The notes under the pieces are model-generated. The model saw only the letters and a program-made list of their open reading frames with translations. It was not told the DNA's origin and ran no database searches. This document shows, in pieces, positions 1 through 7,215 of a DNA stretch of 55,558 bases (the first letter of the stretch is position 1; each line of letters opens with the position of its first letter). The position numbers and the translations under genes are program-made. Source of the DNA: a virus; IMG/VR virus record IMGVR_UViG_3300048821_000030, positions 1 to 55,558 of that record. The stretch is one strand, 5' to 3'.

Positions 1-211
1 AGGCCGGGAGAGTCATTCCGTAGTCTTGAAAAAGGGATACGGTTGGCACACAGGGAACTCCTGTGCTCGTCACCAAACAGACACGGACTTGAGCCCCAGG
101 AACCGGCTGGCCGTACTGAGAGATCACCACTCCTGAAATAGGAATGGCGACTTGCGACCATCCGAGAGGAGCTAGGGCAGCGCAAATGATTATCGAGGCG
201 AGGCGCTTCAT
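1..211 (-). CDS. Secreted tail-fibre-like protein, N-terminal part (cut by window edge)
   Basis: Read on the minus strand from ATG at 211, this frame stays open for 70 codons to the window edge. The N-terminus (MKRLASIIICAALAPLGWSQ) looks like a cleavable signal peptide or a hydrophobic anchor. It is followed by a segment with QYGQPVPGAQVRVC, which resembles the carboxypeptidase-regulatory (CarboxypepD_reg) type of beta-sandwich often seen in virion proteins. AAGG 6 nt upstream can serve as ribosome site. It follows the HNH gene at 256-642 with a 44-bp gap. The function is inferred only from the fold-like motif; the rest of the protein lies outside the window. Confidence 0.55.
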   Translation of the reverse strand, partial: MKRLASIIICAALAPLGWSQVAIPISGVVISQYGQPVPGAQVRVCLVTSTGVPCVPTVSLFQDYGMTLPA

Positions 212-255
212 GCCTTCATGGTAGGCAAAACCGAGTTCCCTTTACAATGGGAAAA

Positions 256-642
256 TCAAGGCGCATCTATGAGGTACGGCATTTTGCTACTTCCTTTTTT
301 GGAATTGCACCAACCACATACCGCCGCTGAAACTGGCCTGCCTCCAATTTGTATGCGGTCGTCACGCTTGGACCCACCAGACCCCCTCCCGTTCTCGTGG
401 TCAAACTGGACCTCATCCTTCGGCCATCGGCCCTGACGCTGCTTGCATATGAACGTGATCTGCAAGGCGCACCTGCGGCCTTGGCGCTCCCACATCTCCA
501 GTTTGCGGCGCTGGTACTCGTCAGAACCGGCTTTGGTCTTCAGGTCAAGGATCTCCCGACCGTCGGGGAACACCTTCATGGCAGGCTTCGGCGGCTTCTT
601 GGGAGGGTGAAGGTAGTTCTGCATGTAGGTAGGATCGCTCAT
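256..642 (-). CDS. HNH endonuclease family protein
   Basis: This 128-residue protein carries a zinc-binding HNH signature: Cys58 and Cys66, the F-D-H triplet at 80-82, RDDR at 93-96 and the CGWCN motif at 109-113. HNH proteins of this size in phages are free-standing nickases or packaging-associated nucleases. The start ATG (642) overlaps the stop of the upstream gene (ATGA), so it is translationally coupled. The palindrome at 650-666 lies just upstream and its GGAA is the only Shine-Dalgarno-like element before the start. Whether it is a homing enzyme or a phage-growth nuclease cannot be told from sequence; it is not flanked by intron-like structure that I can see. Confidence 0.8.
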   Translation of the reverse strand: MSDPTYMQNYLHPPKKPPKPAMKVFPDGREILDLKTKAGSDEYQRRKLEMWERQGRRCALQITFICKQRQGRWPKDEVQFDHENGRGSGGSKRDDRIQIGGRPVSAAVCGWCNSKKGSSKMPYLIDAP

Positions 643-1403
643 GCTGCGGATTCCAAATTTTGGAGTGAAGCCGCAAGTTCGAGAATGGACTCTTCGTTCA
701 AGATAACCACCTGCGAGAGTATTTCGTCGGAAGACAACTCCGATTCGATCAGTTCCTTGATCTTCTTGCAGCGTTGGACTGCCGTGGTGATTACGGTAAT
801 CAAAGATGGCGTTCCGGTTTTCTCGGCCACGAGCAGTTCAAGCGTTCTGCTCTCATCCCCCTCACAGCCGAATTCCTTGGATATTTCCAATAGGCCGGCG
901 TCGACTACCTTCTTCCTCGACCGTGGCATCTTCACGCTAAATGAGACGATCTTCTCCCGACCGTTCGACGGCTTCTCTTTGCCGTTCATCTCTTCATCGA
1001 TTACAGCTTTGAACGTGTCGGTGGAATCGGTTGCCGCCCGCCGCATCCAGTATTCTGTAAGCCGCTTCGATTCGGGCAAGTCCATTAGGGCTTCGGCGTT
1101 GGTCAATTTTTGGGAGCAAAATAATTTCTCTTCGACGCCGGGGAATGCCTCCGCAATTCTCATTACGTTAAAGAATGTGCTCTGCTTCACCCCAGAGGCT
1201 TCCTGGGCCTCTTTCTTGCTGGCGTAGCCAAGAATTCCCCAAAGCCCCTCTCTCTCCAAAGCCGCCGCGTGATACCCGATCCTCAAAGAGTTCGTCGACA
1301 CCAGCGGTCCTGACTGCTGGATCGCTTTCCAATGGCTTAAAGCCTCTTTCTTTCGGCTTGCCGCCTCTGCTTCTAGTTCGGGCATTGCTAAAATGGTCGC
1401 CAT
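639..1403 (-). CDS. Unknown 254-aa protein with HTH-like segment, next to helicase
   Basis: The start ATG at 1403 is preceded by GGAGAGGAAAATC, a good ribosome site. Residues about 62-82 (SKKEAQEASGVKQSTFFNV) read like a helix-turn-helix of the kind found in ParB-type and DUF3102-like proteins, followed by a basic stretch near 140-165 and an acidic helical C-terminus. It sits directly downstream of the DnaB helicase gene (12-bp gap), so a role in replication or partition-like DNA binding is possible. The last codons (LQNLESAA) are written by the genome-wide palindrome. I do not recognise a specific family. Confidence 0.6.
   Translation of the reverse strand: MATILAMPELEAEAASRKKEALSHWKAIQQSGPLVSTNSLRIGYHAAALEREGLWGILGYASKKEAQEASGVKQSTFFNVMRIAEAFPGVEEKLFCSQKLTNAEALMDLPESKRLTEYWMRRAATDSTDTFKAVIDEEMNGKEKPSNGREKIVSFSVKMPRSRKKVVDAGLLEISKEFGCEGDESRTLELLVAEKTGTPSLITVITTAVQRCKKIKELIESELSSDEILSQVVILNEESILELAASLQNLESAA
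650..666 (-). repeat. 17-bp palindrome copy 1
   Basis: Perfect CCAAATTTTGG core. It encodes the last residues (LQNLES) of the 639-1403 gene and its right half lies 8 nt before the ATG of the HNH gene. Confidence 0.85.
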
Positions 1404-1415
1404 GATTTTCCTCTC

Positions 1416-2792
1416 CTAAATGATTTGCCTCTGCGGGTAAGTGAATCTGAGATGGTCCCTGTCAAAGTAACAGGTGATCTTGCCGCGCTTGCCTTCCCTC
1501 TGCTTGGCAATTTTTATCTCCACATCCAAGAGGTCGCCTCGTTCTCGCTTCTCCGGGTCTTCAATGCTAATCATCAGCATGTTCTGTGCGGCGTGGGAGA
1601 TTACCGACCCTCCGAAGTTTGAGTCTGTAGTCCTGCCCTTTTTCTTCATGAAACCATCGGCCTTGCTGTACTGGCTCAAAACTACCAAATGGATAGTAGG
1701 CTCCTGCTTGGGGATGTCTCTGAGCATGTAGATCGTATTTGCGAATTGCTCTGTTCCGCGCAGCCCAGGCATCCCTTGAAGAAGTTGGACATAATCTATC
1801 ACGAAGAGGCGGATCTTAAACTTCCTCGCCATCATGCGGATTCTGGACCGGAGCTTATCAACCCGCAACGGGCTTGTGTCGTCAATTCGAATCGGAAGCC
1901 GAGCAAGTTCCTCGGATACCTTTTTCATCTCGGGGATGTGCGTGTGAAGATTCATTAGTCGCGGATCGCGGATGTGATCTGCCGTCAGAATATCGCTCAT
2001 GGCCGCATAGTACCGCTGGGCAACTTTCTCTTTGGACATTTCCATCGAGAACCATGCACAAGGGATACCCTCTCTTGCGTTCGCCAAAGTCATCTGCACC
2101 GCTGCGGCCGTTTTGCCTCCCGAATTCTCACCGCTGATAATTGTGAACTCCCCACTGAATGCGCCGTGCGTGAACTCGTCCAAACCGGCCAACCCCCAGG
2201 TCATCTCCAGTGCTGTGCGCTCATTTGAAATGACGCGGCTTTTGTTGATTCTCTCCTCTACTGCCGGGATGCAGGCACCGATCTCTACCGAGTGGCTTGT
2301 CCCTTCCGCTTCCTCATCTCCCAATTGGTCTTGGATTGCTGATCGAACCTGATCTGCGGTTTCTGACTGATCCTGAGCCCTCGCCAGTCCAGCATTGAAT
2401 ATCCCCATCAGCCTCCGCAGGCGTGCCTTATTTTGGACTATTCGAACATGCTCCTCGATGTGGATGTTTCTGTAAATGCCTTCACTGAGGCTGAGGATGT
2501 ATGCAAATCCGCCCACATTGTCGAGCCACTTTCGCTTGCGCAACTCCTCGGCAAGCGTCATGTCGTCTACATGGAGAACCCCTTCGACCATTCCAAAAAG
2601 GATCTCATTGATGCAGGTAAAGATTTTTCGATTAGAATCCAAATAAAAGTCTTCAGATTTTATGTCTAACGTGTCGTCAAAAAAGGCTTCATTGTCTGTA
2701 ATGATTTTGCCGAGAATAACCCTCTCGGCATCTGCATTCGATGGGAGGGGTGATTCAATCCCGTAATCTCTTGGTTCTGCTTTTTGGCTCAC
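1416..2792 (-). CDS. dnaB: DnaB-like replicative helicase
   Basis: This 458-residue protein has the DnaB two-domain layout. The N-terminal helical domain (about 15-130) begins PLPSNADAERVILG. The RecA-like domain has a Walker A at 221-228 (GENSGGKT, a variant of the usual GxPGMGKT), the FSMEMSKE motif at 248-255 and a Walker B near 330 (LFVIDYVQLL), then GGSVISHAAQNML. It would unwind DNA ahead of the phage replisome as a hexamer. The start overlaps the stop of the small upstream gene by 4 bp, which suggests that the upstream protein could be its loader. Length matches typical phage and bacterial DnaB. Confidence 0.93.
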   Translation of the reverse strand: MSQKAEPRDYGIESPLPSNADAERVILGKIITDNEAFFDDTLDIKSEDFYLDSNRKIFTCINEILFGMVEGVLHVDDMTLAEELRKRKWLDNVGGFAYILSLSEGIYRNIHIEEHVRIVQNKARLRRLMGIFNAGLARAQDQSETADQVRSAIQDQLGDEEAEGTSHSVEIGACIPAVEERINKSRVISNERTALEMTWGLAGLDEFTHGAFSGEFTIISGENSGGKTAAAVQMTLANAREGIPCAWFSMEMSKEKVAQRYYAAMSDILTADHIRDPRLMNLHTHIPEMKKVSEELARLPIRIDDTSPLRVDKLRSRIRMMARKFKIRLFVIDYVQLLQGMPGLRGTEQFANTIYMLRDIPKQEPTIHLVVLSQYSKADGFMKKKGRTTDSNFGGSVISHAAQNMLMISIEDPEKRERGDLLDVEIKIAKQREGKRGKITCYFDRDHLRFTYPQRQII

Positions 2793-3070
2793 GATAGATC
2801 GCTCAGTTCTATAATTTCAGCCGGCCAGGGGAACCGCTTTCCCTCTTTCAAATAGTTCTTCAATCCCCGCTCCAGTTCCTTTTCGTCAAGACCATCCAAC
2901 CCCTCAACAAAGATGCCTATCAACTCTTCGTCGACGACGCGGTTCCTGTCGATGGCTGCGTACTTGTAGAGATATTCCCCAATCAAAGCCGTTCGCTGCT
3001 GGCTAGGCGTTAGCGACTGCGGCTGCGACTGCTTCACGATTTCGGTCCCTGATGCTAGCCGCTTCCCCAT
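2789..3070 (-). CDS. Small protein upstream of helicase, possible helicase loader
   Basis: The start at 3070 is chosen because GGAGGAGGAAAGC precedes that ATG; longer in-frame starts would run through the upstream gene. The 93-residue protein has a helical core and ends ERGLKNYLKEGKRFPWPAEIIEL. A C-terminal aromatic-Pro-x-Pro-Ala-Glu stretch of this kind is common in phage replication accessory proteins placed just before a helicase. It overlaps the initiator-like gene (68 bp) and the helicase (4 bp). The loader role is inferred from position and that short motif only. Confidence 0.55.
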   Translation of the reverse strand: MGKRLASGTEIVKQSQPQSLTPSQQRTALIGEYLYKYAAIDRNRVVDEELIGIFVEGLDGLDEKELERGLKNYLKEGKRFPWPAEIIELSDLS

Positions 3071-3629
3071 GCTTTCCTCCTCCATTGACCATCGGCTTTC
3101 CGTACCTGTCCAGCGGAGCCGCCGAATACTCTGCCAGTTTGTCCACCCAAGCATACAACCCTTGAGCATGATTCACTTCGCTCTTGCCACGGTTGTTAAG
3201 AGCCTTCCGCCACATCTCCTGAGTCCAATCCTTGTGTATGCGGAGAAACCTGTTCACAGCCATTCCGTCCATCGCCATCATCGTGAACATGGTTCCCGGA
3301 TTGGCCCACTCGAAGTATTTCTTCAGGTCGTCGATAAAGGCTATACGGCGTTCCGTTGCCGAGTCCAAATTTTGGAGTATCACTCCATCCCCAGACTTCA
3401 CCACCCCGCAGCGCCACTTCGTACTCTTGGGAACCTTTGCAACTAACTCAGGAACCGCTACAGAGACCTCCTTGATCCCGTCCAGCATATTCCCCGTCTT
3501 GCAGCGCACAAGACCAGCCAAAGCCGCTGTGGTGGCTTCCGTGCCGTCTGCAATCTTCACGGCTATGTACGCCAAGACGCCATTAGACGACAGTTGCTCG
3601 ATGATCGATGTGTCGATTGTCAGTTCCAT
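3003..3629 (-). CDS. Replication-initiator-like protein with winged-helix N-terminus
   Basis: The ATG at 3629 is preceded by GGAGAAAGGGAATTC. The 208-residue product begins with a stretch (about 8-55) that reads as a winged helix: VLAYIAVKIADGTEATTAALAGLVRC followed by a basic turn, as in phage replication protein O and replisome organizers. The C-terminal part (130-190) is helical and aromatic-rich. It heads the set initiator-like, small protein, helicase, a standard phage replication order. The genome-wide palindrome is embedded in frame (ILQNLDS). Specific origin binding cannot be shown here. Confidence 0.55.
   Translation of the reverse strand: MELTIDTSIIEQLSSNGVLAYIAVKIADGTEATTAALAGLVRCKTGNMLDGIKEVSVAVPELVAKVPKSTKWRCGVVKSGDGVILQNLDSATERRIAFIDDLKKYFEWANPGTMFTMMAMDGMAVNRFLRIHKDWTQEMWRKALNNRGKSEVNHAQGLYAWVDKLAEYSAAPLDRYGKPMVNGGGKHGEAASIRDRNREAVAAAVANA
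3362..3378 (-). repeat. 17-bp palindrome copy 2 (inside CDS)
   Basis: Perfect core within the initiator-like gene, in the frame that reads LQNLDS. One of five internal copies. Confidence 0.8.
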
Positions 3630-3646
3630 GAATTCCCTTTCTCCGG

Positions 3647-3688
3647 CCCAATCGGAGGGTGGGAGAGTGATTGGGGCCACTCTCCCAC
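3647..3688 (-). promoter_or_regulatory. Alternative hairpins ahead of initiator-like gene
   Basis: An 11-bp perfect stem (3659-3669 with 3678-3688, 8-nt loop) starts 30 bp before the ATG of the initiator-like gene. A second pairing, CCCAATC at 3647-3653 with GATTGGG at 3669-3675, uses part of the same bases, so the two folds exclude each other. There is no U-run, so it is not a plain terminator; an attenuator, ribosome-access switch or protein site fits better. Function is inferred. Confidence 0.45.
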
Positions 3689-3782
3689 TAGGAGGGCGCA
3701 ACTCGCAGGTTCGCTCTGCGGTCACTTCCCAGGCACCAGCCCGAGCACCTACAGACTAGCACAAAACTGCCAACAGCCGCGA

Positions 3783-4106
3783 CTACTCTTCTTCCGACTC
3801 CCCTTCTTCTGAGCCGGCTTTCACCTTGACCTTGATGTTCTCCGACTCGTGAACGATGTCGATGCGGATGTTGTCGCGGTGATAGTGCTCACGCTTCTGC
3901 GCCTTCATCAACTGGAGAAGTTGTCCCTTGAGTTCCACTTCGCTGCGGCTGAGACTGCATCGCTGGTCGCGGACTTCGGCGTACTCCAATGCCTTGTCTT
4001 CGAGCACTGCGATCTTGGTGTCTTCCATCTCTGGAAGTTGCTGTTGCCTCGGGCCTTTCTTCACTTCCGGGGCTTTCTTTGCTGCGGCTTTCTTTTTCGT
4101 TGCCAT
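3783..4106 (-). CDS. Small protein with basic head and acidic tail
   Basis: 107 residues with a Lys/Ala-rich start (ATKKKAAAKKAPEVKK), a predicted helical middle (50-85) and an acidic end (SEEGESEEE). AAAGGAG lies 6 nt before the ATG. It follows the RusA-like gene in the recombination block with an 11-bp gap. The basic head could bind DNA. I do not recognise a family; the bipolar charge resembles small nucleoid-like or annealing-accessory phage proteins, which is not enough to name it. Confidence 0.6.
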   Translation of the reverse strand: MATKKKAAAKKAPEVKKGPRQQQLPEMEDTKIAVLEDKALEYAEVRDQRCSLSRSEVELKGQLLQLMKAQKREHYHRDNIRIDIVHESENIKVKVKAGSEEGESEEE

Positions 4107-4117
4107 TCGTTTCTCCT

Positions 4118-4603
4118 TTAGAACAAGGTTCCGGCCATTTCCGGTTGTGCTGCGCCTACTTGGATTTCAACCCCACACGCCACTGTTACTTCCACTCGTT
4201 CCGGTGCGCCGTAATGCTTCCTTGCTGTGAGAGACACAACCTGGGAGTCGTCCTCGTACAAGACACCCGTGAAAGAATCTCCGCATCCACGGCAGAGCTT
4301 GTCCAAATCCGGCCGTACCACCATCTCAGTTCTCTTCTTCGACACAGACTGCGGCTTTAGGAAATAGAAGTCCAGTTCGATGCTCACCGGAACATGCTTC
4401 GCGGCCATCGGTCGTTGCATGTTTGCAGCCGCTATTGCCCGTATTGCCTCGCGGGTAACTTCACCACGAAAAGTTTTTAGGTCCTTGTTGTCGCTGGTGA
4501 TTATAGCCCTGTCTTGCTGTCCCCACTTACCCTTCACAATGAAGGCGCGACTTGAACCTTGGGGCTCCGGCTTCACGAACGCTGTGAATCTTACTTCGCT
4601 CAT
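4118..4603 (-). CDS. rusA: RusA-family Holliday junction resolvase
   Basis: The 161-residue protein has the RusA signature: RPDLDKL at 97-103 with Asp99 and Asp101, then GVLYEDDSQV with Asp118-Asp119, followed by a conserved basic residue at Lys129. RusA is a dimeric metal-dependent enzyme that cuts four-way DNA junctions; phage copies resolve recombination and replication intermediates before packaging. The start overlaps the RNA-ligase stop by 4 bp. An unusual CRGC pair sits within the catalytic loop. Confidence 0.9.
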   Translation of the reverse strand: MSEVRFTAFVKPEPQGSSRAFIVKGKWGQQDRAIITSDNKDLKTFRGEVTREAIRAIAAANMQRPMAAKHVPVSIELDFYFLKPQSVSKKRTEMVVRPDLDKLCRGCGDSFTGVLYEDDSQVVSLTARKHYGAPERVEVTVACGVEIQVGAAQPEMAGTLF

Positions 4604-5157
4604 CCCTTCGCCATCCTTTTGATTCCGAAGTCGCGCAGTTTGATTTTTGCCATGCGTCCGTCTAGGTGATGAAACACGATACCCTCAATGTCCCTGCCCG
4701 TCATCCAATCCAGCAGTTCTTCAAACGTGCGCGGCGCATCATCGTAGACATCAGTTTGCCCATGCGAGACAAGTTCGTGCGCTTCGTAGTGCTCCGGGTT
4801 GCCCTGTACCTTCGGCCCAACCAATTCATAAGTCCCGTCCGGTGGAGTTCCGAGCTTTAGAGCTTCACGGAACCACTTGTCTTCGGGACCATCTCCGACA
4901 GGAACCCACCCTACAGATTTCTTCGTTTCTTCGTCATGGCCAGCAAGTTCAAAACCGACCGGAACGGAATCTCCTTCCCGCAGTTCCCGCCGCCTGTAGA
5001 GAAGACGATCACGGACCATCGCACAGGCTCCGTCAATCTTCCGAGTCGCCACGCCCTCTCCAGCAGCGACCCACTCACAACCCGCATGAATCTGATTCAG
5101 AACACGCGACCTGTCCCCATTCCAGTCTCGTTCAAACATCGTGGGTATCTTATTCAT
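4600..5157 (-). CDS. RNA ligase, small nucleotidyltransferase-type
   Basis: The 185-residue protein has the covalent nucleotidyltransferase core: motif I K-I-D-G at 40-43 (Lys40 would be adenylylated), EGIVFHH near 157 (motif IV) and AKIKLRDF near 170 (motif V). This spacing fits the small RNA ligase 1 / DUF5565-like family found in phages. It has no C-terminal domain. The ATG sits inside the stop region of the upstream HTH gene (GGAGCGGAATG). It is the second RNA ligase in the window, the other being at 31457-32560. Substrate is unknown. Confidence 0.8.
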   Translation of the reverse strand: MNKIPTMFERDWNGDRSRVLNQIHAGCEWVAAGEGVATRKIDGACAMVRDRLLYRRRELREGDSVPVGFELAGHDEETKKSVGWVPVGDGPEDKWFREALKLGTPPDGTYELVGPKVQGNPEHYEAHELVSHGQTDVYDDAPRTFEELLDWMTGRDIEGIVFHHLDGRMAKIKLRDFGIKRMAKG

Positions 5158-5510
5158 TCCGCTCCAATCTCCACCAGCACCAGCGGGTTGTCCGTAGACT
5201 TCACCCTGACAGTCTTTCCATTCACTTCCAGCACCAACGGCCTGCGGTTTCCAGTGTCGTCAAAATGCCACCCAAACAACTCGTCCACCTTCAAATCAAA
5301 GTACCGTGCGATCTGAAAAGCCAACTCCAGCGAAGGTATAGCCCGGTGCTTCAAAACCGCTTCCGCATGGTTCTTCGATATTTCAAAAATCTCCGCAAAC
5401 TCCCTGATGCTCAAGCCGTGAATCCTGGCTAGTTGGTACAAGAGCGGCATTGCCAGTGTTCCGTACACGGCTCGTTGCCGCTCGATAGTGCGCTGGAGAT
5501 TAGTCGGCAT
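5154..5510 (-). CDS. XRE-type helix-turn-helix regulator
   Basis: 118 residues from ATG 5510. Residues about 25-72 form a Cro/CI-type domain: LLYQLARIHGLSIREFAEIFE (helices 1-2), a recognition helix ISKNHAEAVLKH, then IPSLELAFQIARYFDLKVDELF. A beta-like tail follows. The start overlaps the end of the upstream gene by 11 bp, and there is no strong ribosome site, so translation may depend on coupling. It is one of three candidate regulators in the window that could bind the dispersed palindrome; which one, if any, is not decidable here. Confidence 0.75.
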   Translation of the reverse strand: MPTNLQRTIERQRAVYGTLAMPLLYQLARIHGLSIREFAEIFEISKNHAEAVLKHRAIPSLELAFQIARYFDLKVDELFGWHFDDTGNRRPLVLEVNGKTVRVKSTDNPLVLVEIGAE

Positions 5511-5724
5511 TTTTTCGTTGGTTGAATCTGCGGAACTTAAGTGCGCTTTCCAATGCGTCTCTGAGTTTGTCATCGGGAGCGGTTTCGATATTCTGTTTAA
5601 TCCATTCCGCAATGGTTACTGGAGCAGTGCGATCCTGTTCCACTAGAGTGAATGTTCCCTGTCCACGCGCTTTAGCTTTGGCATGAACCGCTGTGTCGCG
5701 GTCGTTCTCTGAGAGTTGATACAT
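5500..5724 (-). CDS. Unknown 74-aa protein
   Basis: Begins MYQLSENDRDTAVHAKAKARG at 5724 with AAAGGAAAACTGA before the ATG, directly after the TGA of the 52-aa gene (TGAATG). It has a central APVTIAEWIKQNIETAP stretch and a basic C-terminal helix (ALKFRRFNQRKN). Neighbours are ACP, a 52-aa protein and an HTH protein, all in one operon-like run. No family recognised. Confidence 0.6.
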   Translation of the reverse strand: MYQLSENDRDTAVHAKAKARGQGTFTLVEQDRTAPVTIAEWIKQNIETAPDDKLRDALESALKFRRFNQRKNAD

Positions 5725-5883
5725 TCAGTTTTCCTTTCGCAGTTGTAGAAGTTCGGTGCAGATTTCAAGGTCAAGCAATGCTCGATCCTGTACAGTTTGA
5801 GGCGCGTATTCACCGACCACGATGCGACTGGTAGCGTGTTCGAGTTCTTTCTTTCTGTTTTCGATTACTTTGATGTCCAGCAT
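5725..5883 (-). CDS. Unknown 52-aa helical protein
   Basis: A short gene: ATG at 5883, AGGGGG 3 nt upstream, stop TGA immediately followed by the next ATG. The product starts MLDIKVIENRKKELEHATSR and ends in LEICTELLQLRKEN, two charged helices separated by a short loop. Its position between ACP and the 74-aa gene, with no intergenic space, supports it being real. Function unknown. Confidence 0.6.
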   Translation of the reverse strand: MLDIKVIENRKKELEHATSRIVVGEYAPQTVQDRALLDLEICTELLQLRKEN

Positions 5884-5891
5884 GGCCCCCT

Positions 5892-6134
5892 CTACTTCAC
5901 CTTCGCCATAACGTAGTCGAGTACATCCTTCACCGTCCCGGCACCGACGAGCTTCTCGACATCATCATCGGAAAGTACAATGTCCCACTCCTCTTCAACC
6001 TGCATCGTCAACTCGACTATATCCAGTGAGTCGGCCCCCAGGTCGTCCATCAGTTTTGCGCCGGGAGTCACTTCAGTTTCATCCACTCCCAACTGCACGG
6101 CAATGATTTGCTTCACTCTCTCTTCGGTGTTCAA
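5892..6134 (-). CDS. acpP: Acyl carrier protein
   Basis: I choose the TTG at 6134 because GGGAGGGGG lies 5 nt upstream and it gives the normal ACP N-terminus (NTEERVKQIIAVQLGV). The 80-residue, acidic, four-helix product has the LGADSLDIVEL motif with Ser36, the site of 4-phosphopantetheine attachment. Length and motif match bacterial AcpP closely. It has no fatty-acid synthesis gene beside it. Phage ACPs are rare; it could feed acyl groups to a phage enzyme (for example the GNAT-like protein at 27852-28460) or bind a host ACP partner. That link is speculative. The palindrome sits 18 bp upstream of the TTG. Confidence 0.92.
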   Translation of the reverse strand: MNTEERVKQIIAVQLGVDETEVTPGAKLMDDLGADSLDIVELTMQVEEEWDIVLSDDDVEKLVGAGTVKDVLDYVMAKVK

Positions 6135-6151
6135 TCTTCCCCCTCCCAATG

Positions 6152-6168
6152 ATTCCAAATTTTGGAAT
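6152..6168 (-). repeat. 17-bp palindrome copy 3
   Basis: Full 17-bp perfect palindrome (ATTCCAAATTTTGGAAT), 18 bp upstream of the acyl carrier protein TTG start and just before its ribosome site. Confidence 0.9.
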
Positions 6169-6202
6169 GCGCGGGCTGTGGCAGTGTGACCTCACCGGCC
6201 AA

Positions 6203-6370
6203 TTACGGAACTGTGTCCCAACCCGAACATCTCCACCCGGCCCCTTCTCCATCGGCTGCTGCCAAGTCTTTCGACTCCCCTCTCAGGTTCAAGGCGCTCG
6301 TCTTGGTCGGAACCTTACCGGATGGAAACTTAAAATGAGGGGTTATTTGTTCGAAGGATTTTACGCCCAC
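6203..6370 (-). CDS. Possible 55-aa protein before acpP
   Basis: A GTG at 6370 opens a 55-codon frame (starting MGVKSFEQITPHFKFPSGK) that ends in TAA at 6205. GAGGGG lies 12 nt upstream, inside an inverted repeat. It fills a 260-bp gap that otherwise holds no gene. Composition looks protein-like, but there is no motif and the start is weak, so this call is tentative. Confidence 0.3.
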   Translation of the reverse strand: MGVKSFEQITPHFKFPSGKVPTKTSALNLRGESKDLAAADGEGAGWRCSGWDTVP

Positions 6371-6388
6371 GTACTACCAACCCCTCAT
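6335..6388. repeat. 10-bp inverted repeat with 34-nt spacer
   Basis: ATGAGGGGTT at 6335-6344 and AACCCCTCAT at 6379-6388. It lies in the gap between the 249-aa gene and acpP and overlaps the start region of the possible 55-aa gene. No U-run follows, so a protein site or RNA switch is more likely than a terminator. Confidence 0.4.
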
Positions 6389-6427
6389 GCCGCAGTGGGA
6401 TTCTCTCCCCTTTCGTACCTGCGGAAC

Positions 6428-7177
6428 CTAGCTCCTGAAGTGAGTGGATGCCTGCTTGTCCAACCTGCATCCAGGCAACGAGAATCCATCCTTCTCCAGA
6501 GCCGCTTTCTTGTCCAACCAGCCCTGATCGAGAGTGAAGCACTGCATCGGCGCCGTACCTGCGGCCACGGCCTTGAGCAGCGCCTTCACGTCCGTCACCA
6601 CGCACTTGTACGCGGTCTTGCCCACCTGCCCGACCATCCGTACAGGCGCTTCCTGCTGAATCACCACCGGAGCCGCCATGATTGGCTCTTCCAGAACTGC
6701 GTATGCGGCTTCTGAGTCTCCAGCCTCGTCAAGCTCCGCTGCCCTCTCCAGTTGCTCCTTACGGGCCGCTGCTTCGGCTTCCTCGCGGGCGATGCGCTCC
6801 AACTCCTGCTGCTTGCGCTGTACCTCTTGGTTGTACCCAGTGATGAGGCCCCCAAGCCGCCGCTTCTCCGCGTCCACCGGCCCCGCAAACTCCTTTTCGT
6901 GGAGTAGAAGCGGAGCCTTGAAAGCGTCTACCTGCTGCTTCAGCGGCTTGTAAAACAACTCGACTTCCCTCGTCGAAGCCTGAAGCACCCGACCGGCGTT
7001 GTTGGCCGATTCCAACTCTTCAGGCGACGTTACCTGCTTGATCTTGGAGGAATCCAAAACAAGCTGCTGAATATCTTTCTTGAGTGCAAGCCAACGGCGC
7101 TCATACTCGCTACCCGGCCCAAGCAATTCGACCGGAACCTTCAAAACCAACTGCCCTTCCAATACCGCTGTTCCCAT
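6428..7177 (-). CDS. Coiled-coil protein of the recombination block
   Basis: 249 residues, ATG at 7177 after TGGAGGGTTGAA. A long charged coiled coil runs from about 85 to 160 (GYNQEVQRKQQELERIAREE). The C-terminal domain (about 185-245) has KCVVTDVKALLKAVAAG followed by a Pro/Gly-rich end, a layout seen in DUF1351-like and other proteins encoded beside phage single-strand annealing systems. It sits just after the PD-(D/E)XK nuclease gene, so a role as recombination accessory is reasonable but not shown. Confidence 0.6.
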   Translation of the reverse strand: MGTAVLEGQLVLKVPVELLGPGSEYERRWLALKKDIQQLVLDSSKIKQVTSPEELESANNAGRVLQASTREVELFYKPLKQQVDAFKAPLLLHEKEFAGPVDAEKRRLGGLITGYNQEVQRKQQELERIAREEAEAAARKEQLERAAELDEAGDSEAAYAVLEEPIMAAPVVIQQEAPVRMVGQVGKTAYKCVVTDVKALLKAVAAGTAPMQCFTLDQGWLDKKAALEKDGFSLPGCRLDKQASTHFRS

Positions 7178-7215
7178 TTCAACCCTCCATTTCAGTTTTT
7201 CTGCCTACATGAAGT

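Noticed and set aside
349-1227. Long plus-strand frame of 292 codons
   Set aside because: It is antisense to the well-supported 639-1403 gene and the HNH gene, has no ribosome site and contains no family motif.
4647-5432. 261-codon plus-strand frame rich in His, Arg and Pro
   Set aside because: It is a shadow of the RNA ligase and HTH genes; its composition is typical of antisense frames of GC-rich genes.
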